A DNA stretch of 50,007 bases from Gyrodactylus bullatarudis. Lineage: Eukaryota > Platyhelminthes > Monogenea > Gyrodactylidea > Gyrodactylidae. Shown here one piece after another: positions 23,401 to 35,087 of the stretch. Where the stretch lies: assembly GCA_012064415.1 (NCBI GenBank), contig SSNU01000320.1:1-50007 (forward strand), given 5' to 3'. Made by a program: the position numbers and the translations under genes. The notes under the pieces were generated by a model. The model saw only the letters and a list, made by a program, of their open reading frames with translations. It made no database searches and was not told the origin of the DNA. Position 1 is the first letter of the stretch. The number at the start of each line of letters is the position of its first letter.

Positions 23401-26400
23401 ATTATCTTCAAGTGTTATCTAAAGAGTATAATTTAAACTTGAATATCAATCGATGATTCTTGTCAAGATGAGACGTTTGATCATTGATCAATAATAGGGT
23501 GATTATATGTCATACGAAAGTGTAATTTTACCACGTAACTAGCATTCATAAGTGATTTTGGTTTCAATTATTTTTAATATACATTATTTTCAGCATTTAT
23601 CGTTTCTTTGAAATATTTAATAAGTTATGAACAACTTATCGGTTTTTTAACTAACAGGAAAATAATATAATGACGCTCTGTCGTGTATTTATTTTTGAGA
23701 ATATAACAAATCTAGGATTTTTTTGACAATTTGTACTCATGGATGGCAATGAAGTTTTAATTTTATACATACACAAAAGACTTTGTTATTTTTATCTTTA
23801 TCCCGATAAAGAATACGCGATGAAAAAACTAAGCCAATTCTATATCTCACAGGATTATCCAGTCATAATCTCATGAACTTGTTATGGATTTATTTTGGTA
23901 ATAAAACTAACCTGTAGGTATCATATAGAAACTTTAGAAATTTGAATAAAAGTGGTCATTATTTATTCCTGACAGATCAATATCAAGATTGAGTTAGCCT
24001 CCCATAATAATGTTCTACATTATTGTTATACTACTGTTTCAGTTATCCTCATAATTTCGATTAGGATAGTTAGCATAGTAAATGAATTTAATATAAATTT
24101 CTTCTCTGATATGGTTAACAATTCATTGTGTATAGGCAAGAAAATTCAAATGAGGTTAAGACAAATGGATAGGTTTCATTTACCCTGATTATTATTGTCC
24201 TTAGCTGTAGGGAAAGAATTACTGATCAATTGAAAAAACCTTGGCTATCGTTATTACATTATACGCGTTGACGTTAACGGAAGAACGTCGTTGATTCTTC
24301 TTCTTTTACTGAATAAGGAGAAGAAGATGAAAATCTAAACCACACTACTACTACTACTTGAATTCTTCAACCTAGCATTTCTTTCTTCATTATTGACCTC
24401 AAATAGCATCATTCTAATGATTATTATTATTAATATCATCATCATTAATGATTACACTTTATTATGTATTTTTTATTGAAAGCACTTTTCAAATAAATTT
24501 TAAGAAAGAAAAAATTATTTTGACAACGAAAGTTCATCCATGCTAGAAATACTACATTGACTGAAAACGAAAGAGAAAGGATTGATTTTCAATTTCTATC
24601 CAATTCCTCACTCCAGGATTTCGGAGATTTTATGGGCCTTGAGACGTGAACTTTACCTTTTTCCAAATTAACTGACCCAAAAATTTAGTATAGTATTCTA
24701 AAGAGCTTCTTAAAATATCTCATTTATTGCATTTGCTATTGGCAAATAGATTTCTATATTAAAAAGCCTAATAAATAGTAAAAATTGATAATAGAATTTT
24801 CACTCTACACTGTATTTACCTAGAGTTTCATCATATATGGTCTACTTGGTAGAAGGAACAGCTTTAACAGGTTAGGGTGTTCTTCAATCAAATAAATTCA
24901 AGAGTTGTTCTCTCTCGCTCACCTTTTTTTCAAATCGTGTATTAAAAAAAGAAATTCTCTGTTTTACCATGAATAAATAAATTGTCTGAATTTTTCTTCT
25001 TATCTCAAGTAGAAATCTCCTTTAACAGTAATATAAGAATAAAATGGGTGTTTTTTATCGAAATAATACCATCCATCTAACTGTGAATACTCTCCCTGTT
25101 AATTAAAAATGTACCTAAAGATTTTCCAATATGATTACGTACGTAATATTTCATCAATTAAAAAGAATTTCTTATCTCTTTTATTATAATCGGTTTTAAA
25201 AATCTTGAAGCTAACTACACATTTGATGTGTACTAAAAATTGCTGATTCATAAATTTCTAGAAACTTCAACTATTTCGAAGATTCGAAGAAATTAAATGC
25301 TGATTTTTGGGATCAAAGTTAGACGAAGAATTAGAATTCGCTAAAGAAAAATCACAAAAATCATTAATCACTGTCATTAATGGGAAAATTGAAGTCATCC
25401 AAAATTAAAAAGTTCAATTTTTCTTGAAAATCAATAGTTTATCTCAACCTCTATGGCCATTGACCAGATTTGAATTTTTCGTCTAATGCTGATCCCATTT
25501 TATTGTTGAATTTTTTTGAAGATATTTTGGAAGTATTTAAGAAAAAAATCTCGAGTAGGCACGATTTTTCCATTTTCTTAATTTCTGGTGATCTCTAGGT
25601 ATGAGTGGGGATCAAACGTTATTTTTCAGGATCATCATTAGAAAAGGGAACCGATTGTTACCATTAAAATCTTTGAATTAACCGTCAATTTGAATTGATC
25701 TGAATTCATCATAAACTATTAATTTTCAAATGGTTGAAAATTGGCCTGTTTCTTAAAAAACATTTTGATGATGATCCTGAAAAATAACGTTTGATACCTT
25801 TCATGCCTTAAAATTTAAAAATTTTTCTTAAATCGATAAAAGAGTGCCTTTTTGAATTGATTTCCAAAATATCTTCAGAAAAAATGAGATATTTGTAAAA
25901 ATCATAAATTTCTTTATTGATCGGGAATTGCTTTAGCTCTATATTATAAAAGTCCGAATTTTTTATCATTCATTAGAAATGTTGCCGGATATGGACGAGT
26001 AAAAGTGGGATAGTCATTTTTTCCATTTTTGAAATTCAAGTTGGAACAGACTCTCTCCCTGAAGAGAATTACCAGGTTCGCTTCAAGCTGTGTGGCCAGA
26101 TTTGTATAAATTGCAGAAGTAAAGAGAATTTTCCATCCTCTTTATTATCCTCTGAATCAAATGCATCCTTGTTACCGCATGAAAAAGACAATGCACCGCA
26201 CCATAAATATCTTCCCAGCATTTGGTATCCATCAGAAATAATTTCAGTGAGTCAAATTCCACATTTTAAATGTAGGGACCTGCTATTTATTTTTTCCAAG
26301 GTTACATTGAAAAAAAGGAAATCTTTATCGACATATTTCGTTATTTATAAACAAATTTTAATAGTCTTTTGTTACTCGTATGCTTGGTTGCTCTAAATGA

Positions 26401-29400
26401 AGATATCCAGGTGTACACTTCTTGGGATTTTCTTACAAATACAAAGTTTAGTGAGTGTGGTTGTGAAGGATTTGATTTTTCAAACTTGTAAATTTCTTAA
26501 CTCTCATTTGGGAATTGAAATAAACAATTTGTCCAGGTTATTTGTATTTTGTCATTTTTTAAAATTCATCTATACATATTGTTTGGCATAAACGATGTCC
26601 GGGAAGATAATTTCGATTAGCTTCTATAGAAATCTATTGTCAAATTTTCCGTCTAAATTTTTTGGTAAATCTTTATGATAATCTAAAATGGATTTTATAA
26701 TAAAAAAATCCTAGATAATAGAAATTTAATTGATGAAACTTGATAAAAATGTGCACTTTTGTTTCATTCAAGATTTTTATACTCTCTATTTATGAACAAA
26801 AAGAAGCAAAAGAAAAATTTAAATCATCTTTTCATCAGCGAAATTTTGAGTATTAAAACAGCTTCAAAAGATTTTTTATCATGATCATGGTGCAAAGTGC
26901 ATAGGAAAAAAATTAATTCAATTTTTTTCAAGAAACATACTTTTCTTCTTAATTATTGGACATTATGATCTGCCCCTGACACGTTTGACGTTTCAACTTG
27001 ACGCCAAATTGACAAGTATAATCCTTTTATACAATGAAAAATTACTGATAAAATTGCTTTTCTCTTGTAAAGTAATATTCATCTTAATTACAAAAATCTT
27101 TATTTTCAAAAATAAGAATTCTTGTCAATACGTGTCTTGTGAAAAAAATTTTTACAAGTGTGCACAATACTTTTGTGTTAATGTAACAGTTTTTCCCTTT
27201 TATTTCATGTTATCACTAGAAAGAATTGTTGCTATTTTCAAAGTTTTTTTATGAGGCGAAGAAGAGAGACCTTGCTTGCCTTAAAAATACATTATTTAAT
27301 AGTCTTTTTTATTTCTGTCATTATCGATAAAAGATGTGCACAATGTCCATATTCAAATGATTTATTACTTGAATAAAAAGTTACAGAGTCTATTTTCGTC
27401 AAGAAATAGTGATCCAAAAAATTTGACTAAGTAAAGCCAGTCGACATGAAAGCGGTAATTCACTATTTTTACAAAAATTTTAACATTAGATAGTCAGAAA
27501 CAAAATCGATTTAACCAAAATTAGGACATTTTTGAATTCTGCAAATTTCTACTTTTTCAATTTTTGATCTCAAATTTTTTATTGATTTCTGGGAATTGAA
27601 GCGATTAAATACCAAAAATCGGAATCAAAATTAAACTAAAATTTTGATAGTTGGCCAAAGAAGTTAAAAGAAATTTTTTTATTATCATTATGTAGGTAGA
27701 AAACGAAAATAGATTCTGGATGAATATGAGCTCTTTCTGCGTCGGTTCTCATCAGACCCTACACCGACATGTTTATTTATACAGAATATTATTCAATGAT
27801 ATGTGTAAAGTTCGTTTGGGCCAATCAGAGCATTTATTTGTAACCAGATGATATTTTTAGACAATTAACATACTGGCAAAATGTGGTCACTGGTATTTAC
27901 TATATCCATATGAACTTGATGGCGATTGTCTTCTCCATTGATGTCAATTCCATGAGAGAGTCAAATAATATTCAACTTACGGTGGCAGATGTAGACGCGC
28001 TTCGTCCTTATTAGAACTCGAAAGTAAAACATAGCCAGGATTCGAAACGAGGTCTTTAACGTTGTGAGGCACCGCTTCTATCCACAAGGCCAGAACACCC
28101 GTTCAGCTCCTATTACTCAACACTCCCATAGTTTTGACACCACCTACAATGTAGGTCCTACATATAGTAATTACCAGTGACCACACTTTGCTAGTAGGTT
28201 AATTGTCTAAAAACATTGTAAAAATTCTACTTTGTAATTATAAAAAATGTTTATTGTTGTGGGAAATCGAATCATTTGTAATTTCAAATTATCACGAAGG
28301 AAAATTACTCAAAATGGGAAAATTTAACTTTTTCCTTGAGATGGTGGGTCTTTTGGGATTTCCGAATTTCGCTTCAATTCCAGAAAATCAATATAAATTT
28401 TGAGATCAAACGTTGAAAAAGTAGAAATTTGGTGCATTTTTGGCCAGATTGATTTTTTTTGGAAACTCTTTTTAATTTAGACATTTTTACGAGCTCATCG
28501 TATTAGGAGACTCGGAAAAGATTTTTGTCTATGACTATTTGGAGAAGAATATTGATATTTTTGCAAAAATCATGTAGACCCCTTTCGCCAAGATTCATTA
28601 AAATATTCCAAATTTCTTTCAAAAACTTTGTTATGATCTCAAGAAGTAGGACATTGTACATACATTTCTATAAGAGAAGAAAGTCATAAGTATAGTTACA
28701 GGGTTTTTTTTATCTCAAAGTAAAGTAATAAAAAAACTACAGTGAAAGAATAAAAAGTAGTGCACATTGCATTGTTCATATTAATAATTGTATATTCCAA
28801 GACTTGTGTGCAAAACTTGTTTATTTAATGTGTGAGATTATGTTAGCATGTCTGTCTGTCTTGTGTATTTGAATCTATTGATAAGATGATAATAATAATA
28901 ATGATCCTTGAAGAAGAAATGACTCATCCATCTTACCTATAAAACAAGGCATTTAACGATGAATTTTCAGTTTCTAATTTTTTATTGTTTCTGTACAGTG
29001 TACAATCTATCTACTACCACTTCTTTATTTGATTCATAAATATGGGTTTTCTTACTTTATGTTATCTTAAAACCACCATTATACACTCTATATATATATT
29101 ACAAAAGTAATTGTAATTTTAGATAAGCTAAAATAGAGTGATTGTATACAATTTTCTGATTGAAGTCAGATAATAATATTGTAGGTTAAGAAATTGAATA
29201 CAATACAGTATATATGAAAAAGTTTATTGAGATAACGTCCCTCAGATCAAGGGGGTAAGTAATAAACTTGAATTTTTCCAATTTTGGCTTCAACCTAAAC
29301 AAAGGTAGTAGAAGTAAATTTAGTTTAAACAACACAGAGAAGCTCTTCAACCACTAAAGTCCCACTGGGCTATTATATCATTCTATCAACTCATTACTTC

Positions 29401-32400
29401 ATTTACGATCCATTCGATGGGAAATCTATTAATCTCCTGGAATACGTAAAGATCTTAGCTCTATCATTTGTAAGAATCGTGCTATTCTAAAGAAACTTAA
29501 TTTTTTTCTTCCCAAAAACTAAGATAACTTTTAGAATTCAGATTTGCAATCGCCTGAACTCTATCTGCTAAAGCTTCAAGAATGGTCTATTTTGCATCGA
29601 AACATGACCCAAATATTCCTGAACTAAAAATAACTGTAGATTCGTAATCAGCGTATTACCAAATCATACAATGGACAAAAGATTGAATGCGAATCATGAA
29701 AAAAAATTCTCTCGGACTTCAATCGTTAATGGATATTAGGGATAGATTTTTCAAATCTAATATGTTCAATTTAATTTTTCCTGGTTGAAAATGTAGTTCA
29801 GAATGAATTTTTAGTTTGAACTATTTAAATTTTGTGGCAGTGATAGTGTCAAAGTTACATTTTTGCCATAAATCTCTCAAATTTGATCTTATTGCTTTCA
29901 AGTAGTCATCGAAGATTTAAAGCCTTTGATAGAAATAGTTTATCCATAAGACTTATTTTACTTATACGATACTGAAAATGATTAGGAGAAAAATATTTTA
30001 GCTTCTATCATGAGAAAAATGGCCGAAATCAAATTCAGCAAATTTTTCATCACGTTAATTTTAATACAAAATCATTGTTTCTATTCTGACCAGTTCTTAA
30101 ATAGATTTTGAACCATATGCTTTATGCATCATTCGAATTCTCTTGACAAGCCCATTCAGATTCTAATTCAAGCTAGAAATTTAAAATTTTATCTTATAGA
30201 TAAGATTCCTACTATAATATCTGAACAAGTTTGTTACGCTAATAATGGCGATATATGTGAAAATTAAGTAAGCTTCCTTGATGCATTTCTGTGACAATCT
30301 ATTTCTATACCCTTAAAGTACTCATAGAGTCTAATTGAAAAATCTTTACATGCGACATTTCAGTGAGAAAATTTATTCGGCTATTTTTATGAGTAAACTT
30401 TAGGGTATCAACACGTACAGAAAGTAAAATATTATCTAAGGTAAACTCGTTCACTTCAATATCCAACACGATAGAAAAAACGATTGCTGTAAAAGCTATT
30501 AACTTATTTTTGTGTAAAGATGCTCTGAGCACAATTATTCTCATACAAATATGAAATCTTTATTATTAAAAAATAAAAGTTGATTTTGTGAGCCTATGGA
30601 CGTCTATACTACCCCACCAATTTTAATAAAATTGAAACCAGTTATAGATTACCCCACGGACCATGTTCATAGCAAAAAAAATTCTAGATTTGGCCTTAGT
30701 TGGGCTGTAATCTCGATCAGAACCGCAAAAGTGGCTGACCAATCAGATGGACTCATTTTTAACACGTAATCTTGCTTCTCATTCCAATCTAATTTCTTCG
30801 TCTTTATACAAAAATAAAAGCTTTTTCGAATTTTAAGAAACACTGCGTAGCGGATTCGGATCAGCTAGTTATTATTATTTTCTCAGAACGGATAATATAA
30901 AATTAATTAAGTTAGTCATGGCAGATAATTTACAAAACGTTTGCTCCCTCTCTCCTACAGTTATTTATCTGAATGACAAAGAAAATTAGGGCTTTCAAGC
31001 ATTTTTAATCAAAAGATACTTGGAGAAGAGAAAATCGTAGGAATAGCTTTCTTCTGACTTTTGAATGAAATTTTAGAGTTGAAAAAAGCTTGAGAATATA
31101 AAATCATTTTTCTCATCTATTGAATTTTGCCTCTAGTGGGGTAGATACAAATATATGAAATTCAATTGGCTTCTTCAAGAATGCTTCGTATTATTTTTTT
31201 TTATCAAATCCCAAGATAATAATCCGAAAATGTATCATATTTTGATGGAATTTCAAAGATAAAAGACAAAGTGTCAAAACACTGAGGATTTCTCATGGAT
31301 TAAAAACTATTTTAAAGTCATTTTGCTAACTGTAAGCCAAAAAATTGAGTGGAAAAATTTCTTAATCCTTATTACAGATGAAGAAAAGTTAATGAAATTC
31401 CTAACTGAAAGATCAGATTATAAGAGATTATATTTACAAATTACTCGAATTTTTAGCGCGTAGAATGAAAGCTTTTCTGGTGCATACTTGAGGCATTTTC
31501 CAAATTGAGAAAAATAGCTTAATTTTCCTAGTTTTATTTTATTCCAACAACTTAAGGACTCATTCCACTGTGGAATTCAAAAAATATTTGAGTTTCTATC
31601 TACCCGGATAATTTTTTTGAGATTTTTGGTCAAAATATCATTTTAGAGGCACAAAACTTTCATCATATTCACTATCAGACAAGTTGAGTTAACGGTTTAA
31701 ATATTTATAATGAAAATAAATGCCTATTTAACTGAATTTTGTAAAAGTGAATTTTCATCTTTATTATCAACCAAGTTTAATATATCAAAGATTTTTTATG
31801 TTTGTTCAGAAGTTGAATGTTGAAGAACTAATTGGAAGAATCATTTCATAGAAGGTTGGAATTTTTACAAATCATTTTTCTATTTTTCATTTTACATGAA
31901 TCAAATAAAATTTTACTTCAACTCTATCTTATTCCCATCCCTGAATTCAAGATTCTCATAGTTGATTTTTTTCAAATCACTTGAGAAAAGTTTGCTTTGA
32001 ATTTTCTCTTGGAAAAATCAGTAATTTTTCTCCTCTCTCCTACACGATAGAATTGATGCATACAAGACAAAAAACGTAAACAAACTAAAGATTTGATTAG
32101 TCATTCCACGAATTAAGTAAAGAGAAAACTTGATGATGAACCAGATGTATGTATAAAATGGTATAAGTGCAAGCATATTATTCTTTTAAATCATTTAGTT
32201 TTATTGCTTCCAAGTAGCGTCTATTTCTATATTTATTTTGCTTGAATTTTCGTAAATGAAGAGTGTACTGTATCTCTTCTTTTTAAATATAATCCCTGAC
32301 GAGAACATGCATCAATTTCTAGCGATTATTACAAGGAATGATGAAAATTTAAACAAAGACAAAAATAATATTCATATATTATCAATTGTCTTTTTAAATT

Positions 32401-34660
32401 CTATAATTGTAAATTATATAATCTATTTAAATTAATTAAGGGTTAATTCCAAAAATCACCCCAAGAGCATTGGAGTTCATTGAAATTAATAACTCTTCTT
32501 ATTTCACTATTTTGAGAAACATAAAATTAATCCTCTTCAGAGGCAGCGAAAATTTGTAAGAACCTAGATTCGCGTTTTTTTCCCTCTAAGGTTCTATATA
32601 AGGAGAAAGTTCACTTGCAATCTTTGAATAGAAGTTAAACCGTTCCAAAAATTTATCTGACAAATCTGGTAGAGAGGGGAATTTTGAAATAAGAATAATT
32701 GATATGAGGAAGCGTTGAAATTTTCATTGGGATCATTTTTGGGGATATTTTTGGAAAAATACTTCCTTTGAGGTGATTTTTTGAATTAACTCATTAATTA
32801 AACTCTGTCATGGCATTTAAGAAGGAGTTTAAGTATTTAAATATATAGCCATGTGTAAATTTTTAATCTAGATAATTTACGATATTTCATCTTGATCTAA
32901 TTTTTATTTGAGCCCAAAGCTGGAGTTGATTTCCTGATAAAAACAAGGAACGTGTTACAAGACTTTTGAGTTTCATTCTGATGTAGTGTCTATTAGACAC
33001 TCATTGGTCTTGTGCAATTAGAAAATAATAAAATCAAACTGCATAAGAAAGAAGTCAGAGTATTGAAACTTAAATTGCCAAAAATTTCTCCTTAAGTTTG
33101 TTACTTCATCTGGAAATTTTCATAGATCCAAAAATTCGTCATTTTAAAATATACTATTATTTGTATATTCTAATAAGTAATACTTAAATTATTGATAAAC
33201 TTGAGGGTTTTTATTTATTTCAGCCCTGAAAAAACGAAACTTGAATAACTATAATGATAGAACTGTATACTTATTCTTTCATTATAATTTGTATCTTACA
33301 CTCGAGATTTCTGATAACTTATCACTGATAAGTTATAACTTATAAGTAATATCACTGATAGTCGAACAGTGTATTTGATTGATGACAAAGTAAACCCTGA
33401 TCCAAATCGAAACAAATTAGTACCTATTAGGATCTTAGTTAAAGATAATTTTACCAATTATAGCCAAGCTTACTAGGCTTCTTAAAAAATACTAATGGAT
33501 GACCAGGAAGATTTTAATTCCAAGTTAAGATGCCATTTAAGCCCTGGAAAATATGGTCTTGGTGTAAATGCTTTTTAATTTTCTGGTTTGGATCGAAATT
33601 TCAAGTTTCTACTGTATGCTTAAAGCTTTGAACGCAAAAAAATTAATAAATAATATTCAATCTAAGAAATATTAAGAATAAAAGAAAGTGCAAATTCTCA
33701 TATTATCTCAAAAAAAAGATATCAGAATAAGACTGATGTGAAATCTCATGCTCGATAAACAAAAATGTTTTTCTCACCACCATTTTTAATAAAATTGATT
33801 TTGTAAAAATTCTTAATTCCAAAAAATTTATTCTCTGAAATAATCTGGAAAATTAATAAAATATTTTCCCTCCAGATCTCTAGATGGGATAGGGGTAAGA
33901 ATATTTTGATAATAATAAAGTTGGTCATTTGAAAAAGAATTCATTTCGCACCACTTTATGTTAATGATACAGTAGAAAATTTATACAGCTTATCAATCAG
34001 ATTCAGACAAGAGGTTTTTGTAGATATTTCTAACCCCTAATAAAGATTACTTAATAAAAAGGGCTCTCATGGTGGATATATTCAGTATTGTGCATCACAA
34101 GTTAGTGAAATTGTGTTATAATAAAATTTATTTACACATTTCTTGTTCTTAGTCAGCAGTGCATCCACAAGAAATAACAAGAGTGGCACTAAAAAAATCT
34201 TCGTCATCAGTCTAAAGAAAAAATGTGCATTGCAGCAACCTTGATACATTTTATTTCATAAATAATATAAGCAAAATATAAATTTATACGAGAGAAACCG
34301 TTTCCTTTAAAACAAGTTTTTATTCAATAATTTTTATCGGAATGACTTTTCATTTCTTTTCTTTTTCAGGTCTTGGAAAGATTACATGCGAACCTTGAAG
34401 ATATTTTAGACAACAAATTAATCAGTAAAAATATAAAAAATGGATCTAAAATGGAAACAAGTTTATCTTATGATGATGGCAGTAGTGATACATCAGGAAT
34501 TTCCTCAGCTGTCGACACTATAAATAGTGGTTGTGAAAATCAAACATCTCCTACAAAGAAACGACTCAATTCTGAATCAGACAGTAGTTTCAACTCATTA
34601 AATGAAGTCAGTCCATCCAAGTGTGAAGAAAAGAATACATTATCCTTAATAATGACTTGA
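17433..34660 (+). CDS. Unrecognised protein, three-exon gene with two >8-kb introns
   Basis: Three candidate exons join with matching phases into 197 aa: 17433-17605 (donor GTAAGT, phase 2), 26117-26246 (acceptor TTGCAG, enters phase 2, donor GTGAGT, leaves phase 0) and 34370-34660 (acceptor CTTTTTCAG, enters phase 0, stop TGA). The N-terminus is Cys-rich (CMNPVCCCEDC, then a YCEDLNNFLQC segment), the middle reads HHKYLPSIWYPSEIIS, a short helical stretch VLERLHANLEDIL follows, and the C-terminal 75 residues are Ser/Asn/Glu-rich and probably disordered. The start is the first in-frame ATG with an A-rich context; further 5' or internal exons may be missing. No family is recognised, and the Cys cluster is not a canonical RING or zinc finger. 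The introns are filled with mobile elements, which fits an old, weakly constrained gene body. The model rests on phase, splice sites and protein-like composition only. Confidence 0.5.
17890..18279 (-). pseudogene. 129-codon frame, possible transposase remnant
   Basis: A minus-strand frame in the first intron of the unrecognised gene. The central part (AWKLMHATCDELIKKGIFIR, then VSDFNSMSVFGE) loosely resembles the RNase-H-like core of P-element/THAP9-type transposases, where a helix is followed by a strand and an Asp. No start context, terminal repeats or neighbouring transposase parts were seen. It may also be a chance frame. Confidence 0.2.
19757..20466. mobile_element. Foldback MITE with ~270-bp inverted arms
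   Basis: The left arm (about 19757-20028) and right arm (about 20198-20466) are near-perfect reverse complements over roughly 270 bp, separated by a unique centre of about 170 bp. The arms contain landmarks such as TTTTTACAGAAATCTTCATG, a TTTCGCGCCAAAATCCC segment and, innermost, TTTTTCAGGATC. No coding capacity is expected; the short frames in the left arm are incidental. Similar but older palindromes occur at 25.5-25.9 kb and 27.45-28.6 kb, so this is probably the youngest copy of a local family. It lies in intron 1 of the unrecognised gene. Confidence 0.85.
20526..21661 (-). mobile_element. Truncated Penelope-like element with inverted terminal arms
   Basis: About 132 bp at 20526-20657 reappear as the reverse complement at 21530-21661, starting from AATTCATAAAGAAAGG and ending CTGATTGGCC. 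Between them lies a minus-strand GIY-YIG endonuclease fragment. Penelope-like elements typically carry pseudo-LTRs, often in inverted orientation, around an RT plus GIY-YIG ORF. The RT part is absent here, so this is an internally deleted or 5'-truncated copy. The whole unit lies in intron 1 of the unrecognised gene. Confidence 0.8.
20874..21491 (-). CDS. GIY-YIG endonuclease domain of a Penelope-like element (fragment)
   Basis: The frame is open from just after an in-frame TAA near 21492 to a stop at 20874, about 205 codons. Early residues RIRLYIPFKGDQTSSIYKK match the segment that links RT to the endonuclease in Penelope-like ORFs. The endonuclease core is VVYKFKCFCNYEYIGHTYRR followed by LEERINEH, with the HLRECPE and KPNLCVQK segments after it. 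This is the eukaryotic GIY-YIG nuclease used for target-primed reverse transcription. The C-terminus is basic (STRSRPRKRN). No RT motifs are present upstream, so the copy cannot mobilise itself. Confidence 0.8.
   Translation of the reverse strand, partial: RRGETRIRLYIPFKGDQTSSIYKKTKGMIRQNIPRQNPKNIFQNHKNFFKPNKLDPLKQTHVVYKFKCFCNYEYIGHTYRRLEERINEHLYTGTTSVREHLRECPEKVSPSNFEILYKQPGKNLTSLKTAEALFIEKEKPNLCVQKVAIKPLVLPRGTLKTIDSNEETREKLANSQPSTRSRPRKRNMAEGNQDQKKITGYFSQN
22023..22883. repeat. Inverted repeat flanking an assembly gap
   Basis: About 101 bp at 22023-22123 match the reverse complement of 22783-22883 (from AAAATATTACTATTATTT through a CATGAGGGAAGG core to GGTCTCTTCAGA). The interior holds about 45 readable bases on the left and then 614 Ns. 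The element is a long-TIR MITE or foldback of about 860 bp if the gap size is real. Palindromes of this kind commonly break short-read assembly. Confidence 0.8.
22169..22782. other. Assembly gap (Ns)
   Basis: 614 consecutive N. The frames that cross it are artefacts. Confidence 1.
22884..25499. other. Intronic AT-rich DNA, no gene seen
   Basis: Part of intron 1 of the unrecognised gene. Only a short (CTA)n run near 24343-24358, TTATTA/ATCATC-type low-complexity sequence near 24420-24450, and a weak inverted repeat (25310-25335 against 25470-25495, sharing TTAGACGAAGAATT-like sequence) were noted. Confidence 0.5.
25500..25925. repeat. Older foldback element, same family as the 19.8-kb copy
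   Basis: TTTGAAGATATTTTGGAA near 25512 reappears inverted near 25855-25880. An inner block around 25615-25645 (GTTATTTTTCAGGATCATCA) reappears inverted at 25768-25800 almost without mismatch. The outer right arm ends in TTTGTAAAAATCATAAATTT, recalling the arm of the 19.8-kb element. The arms are diverged, so this copy is older. It ends about 190 bp before the second exon of the unrecognised gene. Confidence 0.65.
27857..28210. mobile_element. Non-autonomous TIR element (~350 bp) with tRNA-like core
   Basis: The left end TTTAGACAATTAACATACTG and the reverse complement of the right end (TTTAGACAATTAACCTACTA) begin inverted repeats of about 48 bp, which continue through a TGTGGTCACTGGTA motif to a TTACTATA end. 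A target-site duplication could not be fixed because the flanks are T-rich. The element is inserted inside an older palindrome. Its interior is GC-richer than the surroundings and contains a tRNA-like segment on the minus strand. Confidence 0.75.
28031..28098 (-). other. tRNA-like (SINE-type) segment
   Basis: Read on the minus strand, TGGCCTTGTGG fits a pol III A box (TRGCNNAGYNGG) with one mismatch, and GTTTCGAATCC fits a B box (GGTTCGANTCC) with one mismatch. They are spaced as in a tRNA, about 35 nt apart. An anticodon-arm-like stretch lies between. It is too degenerate to be a functional tRNA gene and has no acceptor-stem pairing that I can see. It resembles the head of a tRNA-derived SINE trapped in a DNA transposon. 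Confidence 0.5.
28600..34369. other. Large intronic region with weak repeats, no gene seen
   Basis: Intron 2 of the unrecognised gene. Items noted: a TATATATATA run near 29088-29099; a pair of short inverted CTACCCCAC motifs (about 30610 and 31135) that may bound an old element; a block at 30939-30990 similar to the MITE at 34922; and a small palindromic stretch at about 33310-33350 (AACTTATCACTGATAAGTT). No conserved exon was recognised on either strand. Confidence 0.5.
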
Positions 34661-34921
34661 TAAGCATATTTCAATTTTTTTAACTTTCATTTCCACGTAT
34701 ATCTTTGTTATTAATATTAATTAACAACATGAAAATAAGAATGATTACCTGTTCAATATTGTTACCAGGATACTGATAGGTTTGGCACATGTCGAAACTA
34801 TTGCAAAATTATTGAAAGTTTAAGCTAATTTGAAGTTGAATAATATTCAGATTTTGTAAAGTTTGAGTTGACTAATAAAACTAAGTAAAAATAAAATCCA
34901 AAGGGCTAATCCATAGAATGT

Positions 34922-35087
34922 TTGCCCCCTCTTGTTTTGCAGTAATTTTTCTGAATGACAAAGAGACTAAGGGCATTTCAACATCGATGAAATGAAAACG
35001 AATCCCTTGCGGTGACTTTTCATGTTACCGATAATAAAAAGACCAACACGATTCAAATTAAACTTAAAGAGATATAAGAGGGGGCAA
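34922..35087. mobile_element. Small MITE with TTGCCCCCTCTT ends
   Basis: Twelve-bp inverted termini TTGCCCCCTCTT (34922-34933, inverted at 35076-35087) bound 166 bp. The left interior (TTTTTCTGAATGACAAAGA) is shared with 30960-30990, so the family has at least one other partial copy in the window. No clear target duplication was seen. Confidence 0.55.

Larger units (their letters stand above)
27450..28590. repeat. Diverged foldback element split by a younger insertion
   Basis: 27530-27610 (AAATTTCTACTTTTTCAA, then TTTGATCTCAAATTTT and GGGAATTGAAGCGA) matches the reverse complement of 28365-28440. The outermost TTTTTACAAAAAT near 27468 pairs with the ATTTTTGCAAAAATCATG region near 28558-28575. 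The centre is occupied by the TIR element at 27857-28210. The arm sequences resemble the 19.8-kb family. Confidence 0.6.

Noticed and set aside
24300..24460. CRISPR-like or satellite array
   Set aside because: Only short simple-sequence runs; no regular repeat-spacer pattern occurs anywhere in the window, and the genome is eukaryotic.
26397..27254. Plus-strand frames of 64 and 89 codons
   Set aside because: Low-complexity Phe/Ile/Lys-rich translations typical of AT-rich noncoding DNA; no splice or family evidence.
28031..28098. Functional tRNA gene
   Set aside because: The boxes are degenerate, the acceptor stem does not pair and the segment lies inside a TIR element.
30305..30544. 79-codon minus-strand frame
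   Set aside because: No recognisable content and no start or splice support; it lies in a large intron.
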